Below, one piece after another: positions 53,236 to 61,894 of a stretch of 64,000 bases of DNA. The position numbers and the translations under genes were made by a program. Position 1 is the stretch's first letter; every line of letters begins with the position of its first letter. Below the pieces are notes generated by a model. The model saw only the letters and a program-made list of their open reading frames with translations, ran no database searches and was not told the origin of the DNA. This DNA comes from an uncultured Lachnospiraceae bacterium (GTDB lineage: Bacteria; Bacillota; Clostridia; Lachnospirales; Lachnospiraceae). Location of the stretch: the NCBI GenBank assembly GCA_910579805.1, contig CAJTWM010000003.1, positions 1 through 64,000 on the forward strand, given 5' to 3'.

Positions 53236-53934
53236 ATGAAAAAAATCGGTATCATAGGCGCTATGGATCTGGAAGTGGAAACCTTAAAAGGCCATATGGA
53301 TCATGTAAACGTTACTAAAAAAGCAAATATGGAATTTTTAGAAGGCACCTTAAACGGCTCTTCTGTCGTCATTGTAAAATGCGGCATCGGTAAAGTAAAC
53401 GCAGGTATCTGCGTACAGCTCCTTGCCGATCTCTTTGGGGTCACCCATATCATCAATACCGGCGTGGCAGGCTCGCTGCAGGCCCAGATCGACATCGGAG
53501 ATATTGTAATATCGAACGACGCCCTTTACCACGATATGGATGTTACCGCTTTAGGATATCCTATCGGCCAGATTCCCCAGATCGATACGTTTGCTTTTCC
53601 GGCGGATGAAACTCTTGCCTCGCTTGCCAAAGCCTCCTGTGAAAAAGTGAACCCCGATATCCATGTATTTACCGGAAGAGTAGTCAGCGGCGACCAGTTT
53701 ATTTCCAGCAAAGAGGTAAAAAACAAGATCATAGAAAACTTCCATGCATTGTGTACCGAAATGGAAGGTGCGGCCATCGCCCACGCCTCCTACTTAAACG
53801 GACTGCCCTTCGTTATCATCCGTGCCATTTCGGATAAAGCGGACGACAGTGCGGAGATGGATTATCCGACGTTTGAGAAAAAGGCAGCCGGGCATTCCGC
53901 AAAACTGGTGGAAGATTTAGTAGCTCAAATCTAA
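53236..53934 (+). CDS. mtnN: 5'-methylthioadenosine/S-adenosylhomocysteine nucleosidase
   Basis: The 232-residue enzyme begins MKKIGIIGAMDLEVETLKGH, as MtnN proteins do. Further marks are IINTGVAGSLQAQIDIGDIV, GRVVSGDQFISSKE and TEMEGAAIAHASYLNGLPFV, with VIRAISDKADDSAEMDY for the catalytic aspartate. It cleaves SAH to S-ribosylhomocysteine for LuxS. SD AAAGGA precedes the ATG. Confidence 0.96.
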   Translation: MKKIGIIGAMDLEVETLKGHMDHVNVTKKANMEFLEGTLNGSSVVIVKCGIGKVNAGICVQLLADLFGVTHIINTGVAGSLQAQIDIGDIVISNDALYHDMDVTALGYPIGQIPQIDTFAFPADETLASLAKASCEKVNPDIHVFTGRVVSGDQFISSKEVKNKIIENFHALCTEMEGAAIAHASYLNGLPFVIIRAISDKADDSAEMDYPTFEKKAAGHSAKLVEDLVAQI

Positions 53935-53957
53935 TGATTGATATCCAAAAATGTTTT

Positions 53958-54009
53958 GACTGACAAAAAGGGCAGTACATCAATACGTCGTCCCTTTTGT
54001 CAGTCTTTT
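53958..54009 (+). terminator. Terminator of luxS-mtnN
   Basis: GACTGACAAAAAGGG and CCCTTTTGTCAGTC pair in a long stem followed by TTTTA, 23 bases after the mtnN stop. Confidence 0.9.
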
Positions 54010-54059
54010 ATTTATCCGCCATCCTGAACCTTGTCCCTATTTTTGTTTTTTCTGCCATT

Positions 54060-55019
54060 TTAAGCGTTGACGATATTTCTGCTTTCTCCGCGAAGAAAGG
54101 CTTCCGCGTTTTTATAGGCCTCTTCCACGCACCTTGTCCTTGCCTCCACACTTGCCCATCCGATATGCGGCGTAATGATCAGTTTTCCACTGTCCTTGAT
54201 CTTCATTAGTGGATTATCCTCGGCAATCGGTTCTTTTTCCACCACGTCAAGCCCCGCGCCCCCAATCTCTTCCTCCACAAGCGCCGTATACAGATCCGCA
54301 TTATTGACGACGGCCCCCCTTGCCACATTGATCAAAAGCGCGGAATTTTTCATTTTTTTCATGGCCTCTAAATCGATCAGATTTTTTGTTCTTTCCGTTA
54401 AAGGACAGTGCAGCGACAAAATATCGCTCTCTGTAAGCAGTGTGTCAAAATCCACCTGCCTGTAATCTTTACAGGTACTTTTTCCCGATGTGGAATAGAA
54501 AATGACTTTACATCCGAAAGCTTTCGCAATTTCCGCCACCTTTCTCCCGATGTTCCCCATTCCCGCGATTCCCCACGTCTTGCCGCAGATCTCTGTAAAC
54601 ATCTTGTCAAAATTGGTAAACCTGCCGCTTTTCGTATATTCTCCCGATTTTACAAAACGATCGTAATCATTCAATTTTTCCAAAATATAAAATGCAAGGG
54701 CGAACGTATGTTGTGCAACCGTCTCCGTACAATAGTCTACCGTATTCGCGACTTTAATGCCTCTGCTGCTGCAATAGGCAAGATCGACATTATCATAGCC
54801 GGTAGCAAACTGACAGATCAGTTTCACTTTTTCCGCACCGCCTATTGTTTCCGCATTCAACAAGGATTTATTGGAAACAATAATATCGGCATCCTTTACG
54901 CGCGCCTGAATCTCTTCTTTTTTTGTATTATCATAAGAAACCAGTTCGCCCAGGTTGGAAAACATGGATACGTCTACATCCGTCCCAACGCTGTTGCGCT
55001 CTAAAATTACGATTTTCAT
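54060..55019 (-). CDS. D-2-hydroxyacid dehydrogenase (NAD-dependent)
   Basis: The 319-residue enzyme has the Rossmann motif WGIAGMGNIGRKVAEIAKAFG (central glycines about residues 148-153), catalytic Arg in INVARGAVVNNADL, Glu in DVVEKEP and His in LIITPHIGWASVEAR. The N-terminal domain contains SNKSLLNAETIGGAEKVKLI. Relatives reduce hydroxypyruvate, glyoxylate or other 2-keto acids; the substrate is not certain. It is translated from a hairpin-SD leader. Confidence 0.93.
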   Translation of the reverse strand: MKIVILERNSVGTDVDVSMFSNLGELVSYDNTKKEEIQARVKDADIIVSNKSLLNAETIGGAEKVKLICQFATGYDNVDLAYCSSRGIKVANTVDYCTETVAQHTFALAFYILEKLNDYDRFVKSGEYTKSGRFTNFDKMFTEICGKTWGIAGMGNIGRKVAEIAKAFGCKVIFYSTSGKSTCKDYRQVDFDTLLTESDILSLHCPLTERTKNLIDLEAMKKMKNSALLINVARGAVVNNADLYTALVEEEIGGAGLDVVEKEPIAEDNPLMKIKDSGKLIITPHIGWASVEARTRCVEEAYKNAEAFLRGESRNIVNA

Positions 55020-55111
55020 TTATACTCCCATCTGTCCGCTTTTGCGGACGCTCAGATCAAGGAGTTGAAAGCATATTTCTTTCAACCTTCCAAACATGCC
55101 GCCATAGGCGG
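55020..55111 (-). promoter_or_regulatory. Hairpin-SD leader before the dehydrogenase gene
   Basis: On the minus strand GTCCGC and GCGGAC pair around AAAA (plus-strand 55034-55049) and join AGATGGGAGT, the SD, then ATAA and the ATG. Upstream are linker CTCCTTGATCTGAGC, whose ATCT and CTCC can pair with AGAT and GGAG of the SD, hairpin TTGAAAG/CTTTCAA (55065-55085) and hairpin GCCGCC/GGCGGC (55097-55111). Confidence 0.65.
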
Positions 55112-55133
55112 CGCACACAATCCCAACCGCCAG

Positions 55134-55183
55134 CAAAACAGGATCATACGTCGGTTTCGCTGCCCACGCATGATCCTGTTTTT
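55134..55183 (-). terminator. Terminator of pgi
   Basis: On the minus strand AAAACAGGATCAT and ATGATCCTGTTTT form a 13-base perfect stem around a 22-base loop. It begins about 20 bases after the pgi stop codon. Confidence 0.85.
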
Positions 55184-55202
55184 ATTTCATGATCATCAAT
55201 CC

Positions 55203-56552
55203 TTACAGTCTCTTAAGAAGCTCTTCTCTCTGCGCCTCGTATCCCGGTTTGCCAAGCAGAGCAAACATATTCTTTTTGTAGCTTTCCACACCCGGCTGGT
55301 TGAACGGGTTCACGCCAAGTAAATATCCGCTCACGCCGCACGCAAATTCAAAGAAATAGAACAATTCGCCTAAATAAAATTCATTTACTTCAGGAACATT
55401 TACCATAAAGTTTGGTACCTGTCCGTCGGTATGTGCAAGGATCGTCCCGTTCATAGCGCTCTTATTTACAAAATCCACGGACTTCCCTGCCAGATAATTC
55501 AGACCGTCCAGATCCACCGGCTCTTCCCCAATCAGAATCTCTTCTCTGGATGTTTCAATATTGATCACCGTTTCAAACATGATTCTGGAACCGTCCTGAA
55601 TAAACTGTCCCATAGAATGCAGGTCTGTGGTAAGATCTACGCTTGCCGGGAAAATACCCTTCTGGTCTTTTCCTTCGCTTTCGCCGTATAACTGTTTCCA
55701 CCATTCAGACACATAATGAACGCTGGGTTCATAATTGGCAAGAATCTCAACCGCTTTGCCCTTTCTGAACAGGACATTACGGAGAGCCGCATATTTTAAC
55801 GCGTCGTTTTCTTCGTAAGGAGCTTCTAACGCATGTTTTCTGCCGCTTGCCGCGCCTTCCATTAATTTATCAATATCCGCGCCGCTTACTGCGATCGGTA
55901 AAAGCCCTACCGCTGTCAGTACGGAGAAACGTCCTCCTACGTCATCCGGCACTACAAAGGTCTCGTATCCTTCCTCATCCGCAACATTTTTCAAAGCGCC
56001 CTTCGCTTTATCGGTTGTGGCATAAATTCTCTTTGCCGCTTCTTCTTTTCCGTATTTTTTCTCTAAGATCTCCTTAAATACACGGAATGCGATGGCAGGT
56101 TCCGTCGTCGTTCCCGATTTGGAGATCATATTGACAGAAAAGTCCCTGTCGCCCACAACGTCGATCAAATGCTTGATATAGGTGGAGCTGATGGAATTTC
56201 CAACAAAGTAGATCTCCGGCGTCTTGCGGACGGACTTGTCCACCACATTATAAAAACTGTGCCTTAAAAATTCTATCGCCGCTCTTGCGCCAAGATAGGA
56301 ACCGCCAATACCGATCACAAGCAGTACCTCCGAGTCTTTCTGAATCTTAGCCGCCGCTTCTTTGATCCTGCCAAACTCTTCTTTGTCATAGTTTACGGGA
56401 AGATCGATCCAACCGAGAAAATCGTTTCCGGCGCCCGTTTTGGATACCAATACTTCTTTTGCATCCATAGCCTGTTTTTTCATCATTGCCACTTCTTCTT
56501 CACTGATGAATCTGGATGTCTTTGAATAATCAAACGTTACTTTATTGCTCAT
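55203..56552 (-). CDS. pgi: Glucose-6-phosphate isomerase
   Basis: From MSNKVTFDYSKTSRFISEEE the enzyme has 449 residues, the usual length for Firmicutes Pgi. AAGGAG stands before this ATG. Active-site segments are VIGIGGSYLGARAAIEFL, MISKSGTTTEPAIAFRVF, DDVGGRFSVLTAVGLLPI and the C-terminal QPGVESYKKNMFALLGKPG with the catalytic lysine. It interconverts glucose-6-phosphate and fructose-6-phosphate. Confidence 0.96.
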   Translation of the reverse strand: MSNKVTFDYSKTSRFISEEEVAMMKKQAMDAKEVLVSKTGAGNDFLGWIDLPVNYDKEEFGRIKEAAAKIQKDSEVLLVIGIGGSYLGARAAIEFLRHSFYNVVDKSVRKTPEIYFVGNSISSTYIKHLIDVVGDRDFSVNMISKSGTTTEPAIAFRVFKEILEKKYGKEEAAKRIYATTDKAKGALKNVADEEGYETFVVPDDVGGRFSVLTAVGLLPIAVSGADIDKLMEGAASGRKHALEAPYEENDALKYAALRNVLFRKGKAVEILANYEPSVHYVSEWWKQLYGESEGKDQKGIFPASVDLTTDLHSMGQFIQDGSRIMFETVINIETSREEILIGEEPVDLDGLNYLAGKSVDFVNKSAMNGTILAHTDGQVPNFMVNVPEVNEFYLGELFYFFEFACGVSGYLLGVNPFNQPGVESYKKNMFALLGKPGYEAQREELLKRL

Positions 56553-56709
56553 TTTCCTACTCCTTTTACTTTTTGATCTACCTCTATAGTTATTCCATAT
56601 TTTAGCAAAATTATAGGAATATTTCAATGTTTATGTAGAGAAAGGTTTCGATAAATTGCGGCAGCAGCATCCAAAACGCACATTAACTTATTACATTTTA
56701 CTTTACATA

Positions 56710-58527
56710 TTACTGATAAAATTGGGCTTGTGTATTCCACAATTCAAAATATCTGCTGTTTTTCTTTTTCAAAAGCTCTTCATGGCTGGCACAGTCCACC
56801 AGCTTTCCCTGATCCATCACTGCCACAAGATCGCAGAAACGGCAGGCTGAAAGTCTGTGTGAAACAAAAATAACCGTACGATCCTCCATGACTTGGTTTA
56901 TATCACGATAAAAACGATATTCCGCCAGTGGATCCAATGCGGCAGTCGGCTCATCCAAAACGATTACCGGAGTGTTTTTATAAATGGCCCTCGCCAAGGC
57001 AATTCTCTGTGCCTCGCCTAAAGAAACATCTACGCCGTCACCAAAATCGCGATTTAAAAGAGTATGAATCCCATCCGGCAGCGTATGGAACCGTTCCTCA
57101 AAACCGGCCTGTGTCACGGCAGATATAATTTCCTTTTCACGGTTCTTTGTTTCCTTCGGCATAGCGGCCGCAATATTTTCACCAAGCTCTAACGAAAAAA
57201 GGGCAAAATCCTGAAAAACGGCACTGATCCCTTCTAAGCCGTCAGCCAAACGTATCTCTCCTTTTTCCGGACTATAAAGACCGCATAAAAGCTTTATCAG
57301 CGTGGATTTTCCCGATCCGTTTTCCCCTACCAGCGCAATCCTTTGATTTTTCTTAATTTTTAGGGAAAAATCGCTAATGGTATCACAGGCCGCATCAGGA
57401 TAACGGAAACTGACCCCGCAAAATTCAATTGCTGTCTGTTCCGACTCCTGTTCCCCATCTTTTGTCCGGAAAATCTGACTGTTGGAAGTTTCCCCGCTTT
57501 TCCCTGTTTTCTTCTTAAACAGATCTATATATTTTTTTACGCTCTTTACCGCCGCCCCATAGTGGCTTATCATAGCTGCCGACGCAGATATGGCTGCCGA
57601 CATCTGATAAATGCAGGATGCCGTCAATAAAGCCACGCCGGGAGGACGCTGTCCATAATGCTGCAATAAAATAACGAGCAAAAAACTTCCGCACAGTACT
57701 ATCCCTCTCACGGCTAGCGAAAGTCCTTCTGCCACTGAAGGCATACCGGCGCCGGTTTTATCATATTCCCGCATTTGTCCCAATGCTTTCTGATAACAAT
57801 CGTCCAAAAGCGGCTGAAAGGAATACATATGAATATCCTTCAGCTCCTTATAACCGATTCCTCCCTCATATGTGAGAAAATCATTTACAATAATATGTTC
57901 CGGAAATGTCTCCTGAAGGGCTGCTACCGATTTATCATTTGCCTTCTTGACGAAAGCTGCGACCAACAAAGAAAGCGCTGCCGTCAGCCCTAAAAAGCAG
58001 ACCGTGAGAAACAGACGGACAATATTCCCGAATCCGGTCAGGATAGGAACAAGAAACACGCAAATTAGCATCAGCCAGCCATTCTTTAAAATTTCCTCCA
58101 GACACTGAAGCAGAAGAGGGAATCCAAAACCATATGATTCCTCCGCATGAATCCGGGCCAGACTTTCCTTAAACGCAGGACTTTCCAGCTCCGCATAAGA
58201 CATCTGCATGATTCCCCTGCTTTTTAAAAGCCGGTATTCTTGTATGCAGCATTCTGTTTCTAATTCGTTTTTCTTCTCCAGCCAGGCATAAACCGCACAA
58301 ATCAAAAAAACGGCTGTCAGGTTCCCAACGGTCAGCATAACCATTTTTTCTGCTTCCATATTGTTTCCTAACATTTCAACTACAATTGCAGACAAAAACA
58401 TGGGAACCAACGTTACTACCGCTCCCGCCAGTGTTTTTAACGCCATAGTCAAAAGCTTTTTGCCATCCAGCTTTCGTACCAGAACAACCCCCATGGTAAG
58501 CGAATCCCAAACATTATTTTTCTTCAT
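56710..58527 (-). CDS. ABC exporter subunit 2 (fused permease-ATPase)
   Basis: From MKKNNVWDSLTMGVVLVRKL the protein has 605 residues. A six-helix exporter domain (about 25-320) precedes the ATPase. Walker A is GENGSGKSTLIKLLCG and Walker B VIVLDEPTAALDP, but the signature reads VSLGEAQRIALAR, with leucine in place of the first glycine of LSGGQ. AGGAGGGGG precedes the chosen ATG. It overlaps the partner gene by 14 bases, so the two form one heterodimeric exporter. Substrate is unknown; no peptide or immunity gene is adjacent. Confidence 0.9.
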   Translation of the reverse strand: MKKNNVWDSLTMGVVLVRKLDGKKLLTMALKTLAGAVVTLVPMFLSAIVVEMLGNNMEAEKMVMLTVGNLTAVFLICAVYAWLEKKNELETECCIQEYRLLKSRGIMQMSYAELESPAFKESLARIHAEESYGFGFPLLLQCLEEILKNGWLMLICVFLVPILTGFGNIVRLFLTVCFLGLTAALSLLVAAFVKKANDKSVAALQETFPEHIIVNDFLTYEGGIGYKELKDIHMYSFQPLLDDCYQKALGQMREYDKTGAGMPSVAEGLSLAVRGIVLCGSFLLVILLQHYGQRPPGVALLTASCIYQMSAAISASAAMISHYGAAVKSVKKYIDLFKKKTGKSGETSNSQIFRTKDGEQESEQTAIEFCGVSFRYPDAACDTISDFSLKIKKNQRIALVGENGSGKSTLIKLLCGLYSPEKGEIRLADGLEGISAVFQDFALFSLELGENIAAAMPKETKNREKEIISAVTQAGFEERFHTLPDGIHTLLNRDFGDGVDVSLGEAQRIALARAIYKNTPVIVLDEPTAALDPLAEYRFYRDINQVMEDRTVIFVSHRLSACRFCDLVAVMDQGKLVDCASHEELLKKKNSRYFELWNTQAQFYQ

Positions 58528-60340
58528 CAGCCCCCTCCTCCCGATATGCCCTGCTCTGTGCTTCAAACATAGTATAGTAAAGCCCTTTTTTATCTATCAA
58601 AGCTTCGTGAGTACCGTATTCTGCAATCCTTCCGCGGTCAAGAAGACAGATTTTATCACAAAACCGGGTACTTGCCAGTCTGTGCGAAATAAAAAGCGAA
58701 GTTTTCTCTTTGGCAAACTGCCTGTAATTTTCATAAACCTGTTTTTCTGCTACAGGATCTAATGCGGATGTCGGTTCATCCAAAATCATTATCGGGGCAT
58801 CTTTATATATCGCCCTGGCTAATAATAACTTTTGCTGTTCACCGCCGGAAAAGGTAAGCCCCTGCTCGCCTATATTTGCCGTCTTAGTATCTAATCCCGC
58901 TTTCTTTTTTTCCAAAACCGCTGCCATGCCTACCCTGTTTAAGCAGGACAAAATCCCCTCCCTATCCTTAAAATTTGAAGGAGATACATTTTCTGCCAAA
59001 GTTGCCGGCAGCATAAAATGCTCTTGAAATACGGCGGAAAACAATTGTATACGGCTCTGTCTGTCATATTCATGCAGCGGTTTCCCATCGATTAATATTT
59101 CCCCTTCACCGGGAACCAAAAAACCACATAAAAGATTGACCAGCGTACTTTTTCCCGCACCATTCACACCGACAATGGCAAGTTTCTCACCTGCTCCTAT
59201 TGTTAAATTAAAATTCCGATATAAAGCTTCCGCGCCCTCATACCCGAAAGTAATATTTCGAAACTCAATAGCCGGCGGCGGCATTTTTACCGAATAAGAT
59301 TCTTTTTTCGTTTTCTCAAAACTTTTTGTTCCCACTGTCTGAACACTATTTGACAATTTCCTATCATTCTTCAGGAACGATCGGATTTCCCATATAGTGG
59401 CGCTGTCTTTCTCCAGGGAGCGGATCCCTTCCAATAATTTACGCACAAAGGCAGATAAGCCACGCATTATTCCCACATAAAATAACATAAAGTCTATCGT
59501 AAAGTATCCCTTTATGGTAAGAAAAATCATGACCGCATAAACTACCGTATCCCTGATAAATTCCACCGAAAGACCGCCGATCTGCGCCACGGCATATGTT
59601 GATTTTATCTTACTGCTGATAGTCTTAAATTCTGCAAATGACTGATCGGTTCTCTCCGACAGCCATGGAAACATGCCGAATAAACGAATTTCTTTTCCAT
59701 GAGCCAAATCTCCGGTTGCCTGCAGCAGATATTCATACTCCCGCCTTGACTGGTCCAGCGCCGCTTTCCGTTTCATCCCATAATTCCCTGCCAGCCGCAT
59801 CAGAAGAAACTGCGCCGCGCCGGTAAGCAATACAAGGAAGATGAGATACCATTGTGATCCGATAAGAAACAGAAGATAAAAAATACTTCCTACTAAGCCC
59901 ACCGTAATATCTTTACATGAAAGCAATGTACATTTATAACTATTTTGCGTATTGGAATCCATTTGTCCCCTGAGCTTCCGGTATTGACCGAGATTCTTAT
60001 GTATTTCGGAATATTCCTCATGATAAAAATGTGCCAGCAGGTCATGCGCGCTTCCCTGCATTAGATATGAATATCTCCAAACACATTGTTTTCTTGCAAA
60101 TCCCTGAACAAAATATAGCAACACAATAGATACCATACATGCCAAAATCCATAACAAATCATTTTTACCCAAAGAATTTCCCATCAAGGCACGGACAGCA
60201 AAAGAAGGTAAAAGGATCTCGCAAAAAGGCAATAAAATCCCCGTTGCCGCATCGACCAGGGAATATAGCACAAGCCCTCTGTCATAACGGTAAATATTTC
60301 GGAATGCAAATAATGTATTACTCCATATATTGTTTTTCAT
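58514..60340 (-). CDS. ABC exporter subunit 1 (fused permease-ATPase)
   Basis: The 608-residue partner starts MKNNIWSNTLFAFRNIYRYD. Its exporter domain (about 30-325) is followed by an ATPase with Walker A GVNGAGKSTLVNLLCG, canonical signature FSGGEQQKLLLAR, Walker B IMILDEPTSALDP and H-loop FISHRLA. One subunit thus has a canonical signature and the other a substituted one, as in asymmetric heterodimeric exporters. The start two codons upstream lies too near the SD GAGGAGAG, so I prefer 60340. Confidence 0.9.
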   Translation of the reverse strand: MKNNIWSNTLFAFRNIYRYDRGLVLYSLVDAATGILLPFCEILLPSFAVRALMGNSLGKNDLLWILACMVSIVLLYFVQGFARKQCVWRYSYLMQGSAHDLLAHFYHEEYSEIHKNLGQYRKLRGQMDSNTQNSYKCTLLSCKDITVGLVGSIFYLLFLIGSQWYLIFLVLLTGAAQFLLMRLAGNYGMKRKAALDQSRREYEYLLQATGDLAHGKEIRLFGMFPWLSERTDQSFAEFKTISSKIKSTYAVAQIGGLSVEFIRDTVVYAVMIFLTIKGYFTIDFMLFYVGIMRGLSAFVRKLLEGIRSLEKDSATIWEIRSFLKNDRKLSNSVQTVGTKSFEKTKKESYSVKMPPPAIEFRNITFGYEGAEALYRNFNLTIGAGEKLAIVGVNGAGKSTLVNLLCGFLVPGEGEILIDGKPLHEYDRQSRIQLFSAVFQEHFMLPATLAENVSPSNFKDREGILSCLNRVGMAAVLEKKKAGLDTKTANIGEQGLTFSGGEQQKLLLARAIYKDAPIMILDEPTSALDPVAEKQVYENYRQFAKEKTSLFISHRLASTRFCDKICLLDRGRIAEYGTHEALIDKKGLYYTMFEAQSRAYREEGADEEK

Positions 60341-60648
60341 AAACATCTCTCCTCGGAATGATATGTCGGCAATACCATTTACTATCGCAAAGATTCTTCT
60401 CCAAAGTGTCTTATCTCGTTGATATTTAGCTAAACTACGCAGGATATTCGTTCACCTGCAAGGCATTGTATAGCATTTATATAATACAACATATCATATC
60501 ATATAGGCGCACTGCCTGCAATAATTTAAGTCCCCAAAATATTGAGCCGGCAGCAAAACAGGATAAATGATACGAAATAAAAAGCCCCACAAACCGGCAA
60601 AACCGTGTCCGTGAGACTTTTATAATATTTTCTGCCCAACTCTGGCAA
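60341..60648. other. Gap between ABC exporter and unknown membrane gene
   Basis: About 310 bases. It is AT-rich near the exporter side and must hold the exporter promoter. On the minus strand a weak hairpin (AGTCTCAC with GTGGGGCTT, about 60578-60625) followed by TTTTTATTT probably terminates the gene to the right. I see no small peptide gene with an SD here. Confidence 0.4.
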
Positions 60649-61344
60649 TTATACAAGAAATTCTTTTAAAAGCTCCTCCAGCTCCTCCTCTTCCGCTTTT
60701 CCAAAAGCTTTGATCTTAAGCGGCTTTTCGGTCTTTTGGACGGAAGAAGTTTCCGCATTTTCTGCATTTTCTGTATTTACCGCCCGTTCGGGAGCCGCCT
60801 TTTCAGTCTTCTCTATTTCTTCCAGATTCAGGCTCAGTCTGTTTACCATATGATTTTCCAAATAATCCACCAGATTTGTCCTAAGTACGTCCCTTTTTGT
60901 CTGCATGTCCACTAAAGACGTGACGGAAAAATACAGATAAAGACCTAAAAAGCTTAAAATGTAAAACGGGAGTATCGCGCCGAAACTTTCCCCGTTAATA
61001 ATGCCCCTGCAAATACCGATTCCTCCGGTAAAAACAGACAGCAAAGTCAATTGTCCTGAAAGATGATGAAATCCCGGAATGGTAATTCCCAAAAACCTTA
61101 TCCTATTTAAAAACTTGTCCACAAAAACGGGAATATTGGCGACTCCCGCATTCATCTGAAAGCAGTTTACAAACTTCAATTTACATTGTTTGAGCAGTTT
61201 ATTTTCCGTAGATGACATATTATCCGTTTCTTTTATCATATTTTGGTATAAGAACCCTATTATAATTTGGCATATTATGCTTAATAATACAAATAATAGC
61301 ATGATGCCTGTGAGAATAGTATGTCGTATAAAAAATTGTTTCAT
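60649..61344 (-). CDS. Membrane protein of unknown function
   Basis: The 231-residue protein has helices at about 10-33, 92-112 (LSGQLTLLSVFTGGIGICRG) and 118-142, separated by an intracellular or extracellular stretch rich in basic residues, and a soluble C-terminal tail of about 85 residues with Ala/Glu/Lys repeats (ERAVNTENAENAETSSVQ) ending in an acidic helix EEEELEELLKEFLV. I do not recognise a family. Its start lacks a strong SD in view, so its boundaries are less certain than its neighbours'. It is monocistronic. Confidence 0.6.
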   Translation of the reverse strand: MKQFFIRHTILTGIMLLFVLLSIICQIIIGFLYQNMIKETDNMSSTENKLLKQCKLKFVNCFQMNAGVANIPVFVDKFLNRIRFLGITIPGFHHLSGQLTLLSVFTGGIGICRGIINGESFGAILPFYILSFLGLYLYFSVTSLVDMQTKRDVLRTNLVDYLENHMVNRLSLNLEEIEKTEKAAPERAVNTENAENAETSSVQKTEKPLKIKAFGKAEEEELEELLKEFLV

Positions 61345-61581
61345 AAAAAATGATTACCCCTTTCTCCCTGTTTTAAACAATTTTTCCAAGAAACCCGTCC
61401 CTTGGTCTCTTGTTTTCAGTATAATGGATTTGATTTTTTTGTACAATACGGGCAGGGTGTTAGTCATTTACACATTTCGTCAATAGTTTACCGGAAACAC
61501 TGGAAAATACCATTTTTTTCTGTTATAATCCTTTTTTAGTAAGTTTACTATTGAATATGTACAACAATTTTTAGGAAAGGT

Positions 61582-61833
61582 ATGGTTAGTATCATGATCT
61601 ATAAAACAACCGGAACATGTTCTACGGAAATCCATATTGAATTAAAAGACGGATTGATCGAATCCGTACAATTTACAAACGGCTGCCACGGCAACCTTCA
61701 GGGTATCTCCCGGCTTGTGGCCGGCATGAAACCGGAGGAGGCCATCGCCAGACTGAAAGGCATCCGATGCAGGACAAAACCCACCTCCTGCCCCGACCAA
61801 TTGGCGAAAGCATTAGAAACCATGATAAACTAA
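61582..61833 (+). CDS. TSCPD-domain protein (TIGR03905 type)
   Basis: The 83-residue protein has the Cys-rich TSCPD fold: TTGTCSTEIHIELKDGLIES, FTNGCHGNLQGISRLVAGMK and the end RCRTKPTSCPDQLAKALETM with the family's namesake TSCPD motif. The fold also occurs at the C-terminus of vitamin B12-dependent ribonucleotide reductases, but the stand-alone protein has no proven role. AGGAAAGG precedes the ATG. Confidence 0.88.
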   Translation: MVSIMIYKTTGTCSTEIHIELKDGLIESVQFTNGCHGNLQGISRLVAGMKPEEAIARLKGIRCRTKPTSCPDQLAKALETMIN

Positions 61834-61894
61834 CATGAATAATATATAAAAAACAGCGCACAAATGCTTATATAGAAAGGCGGACGGGATTTGT

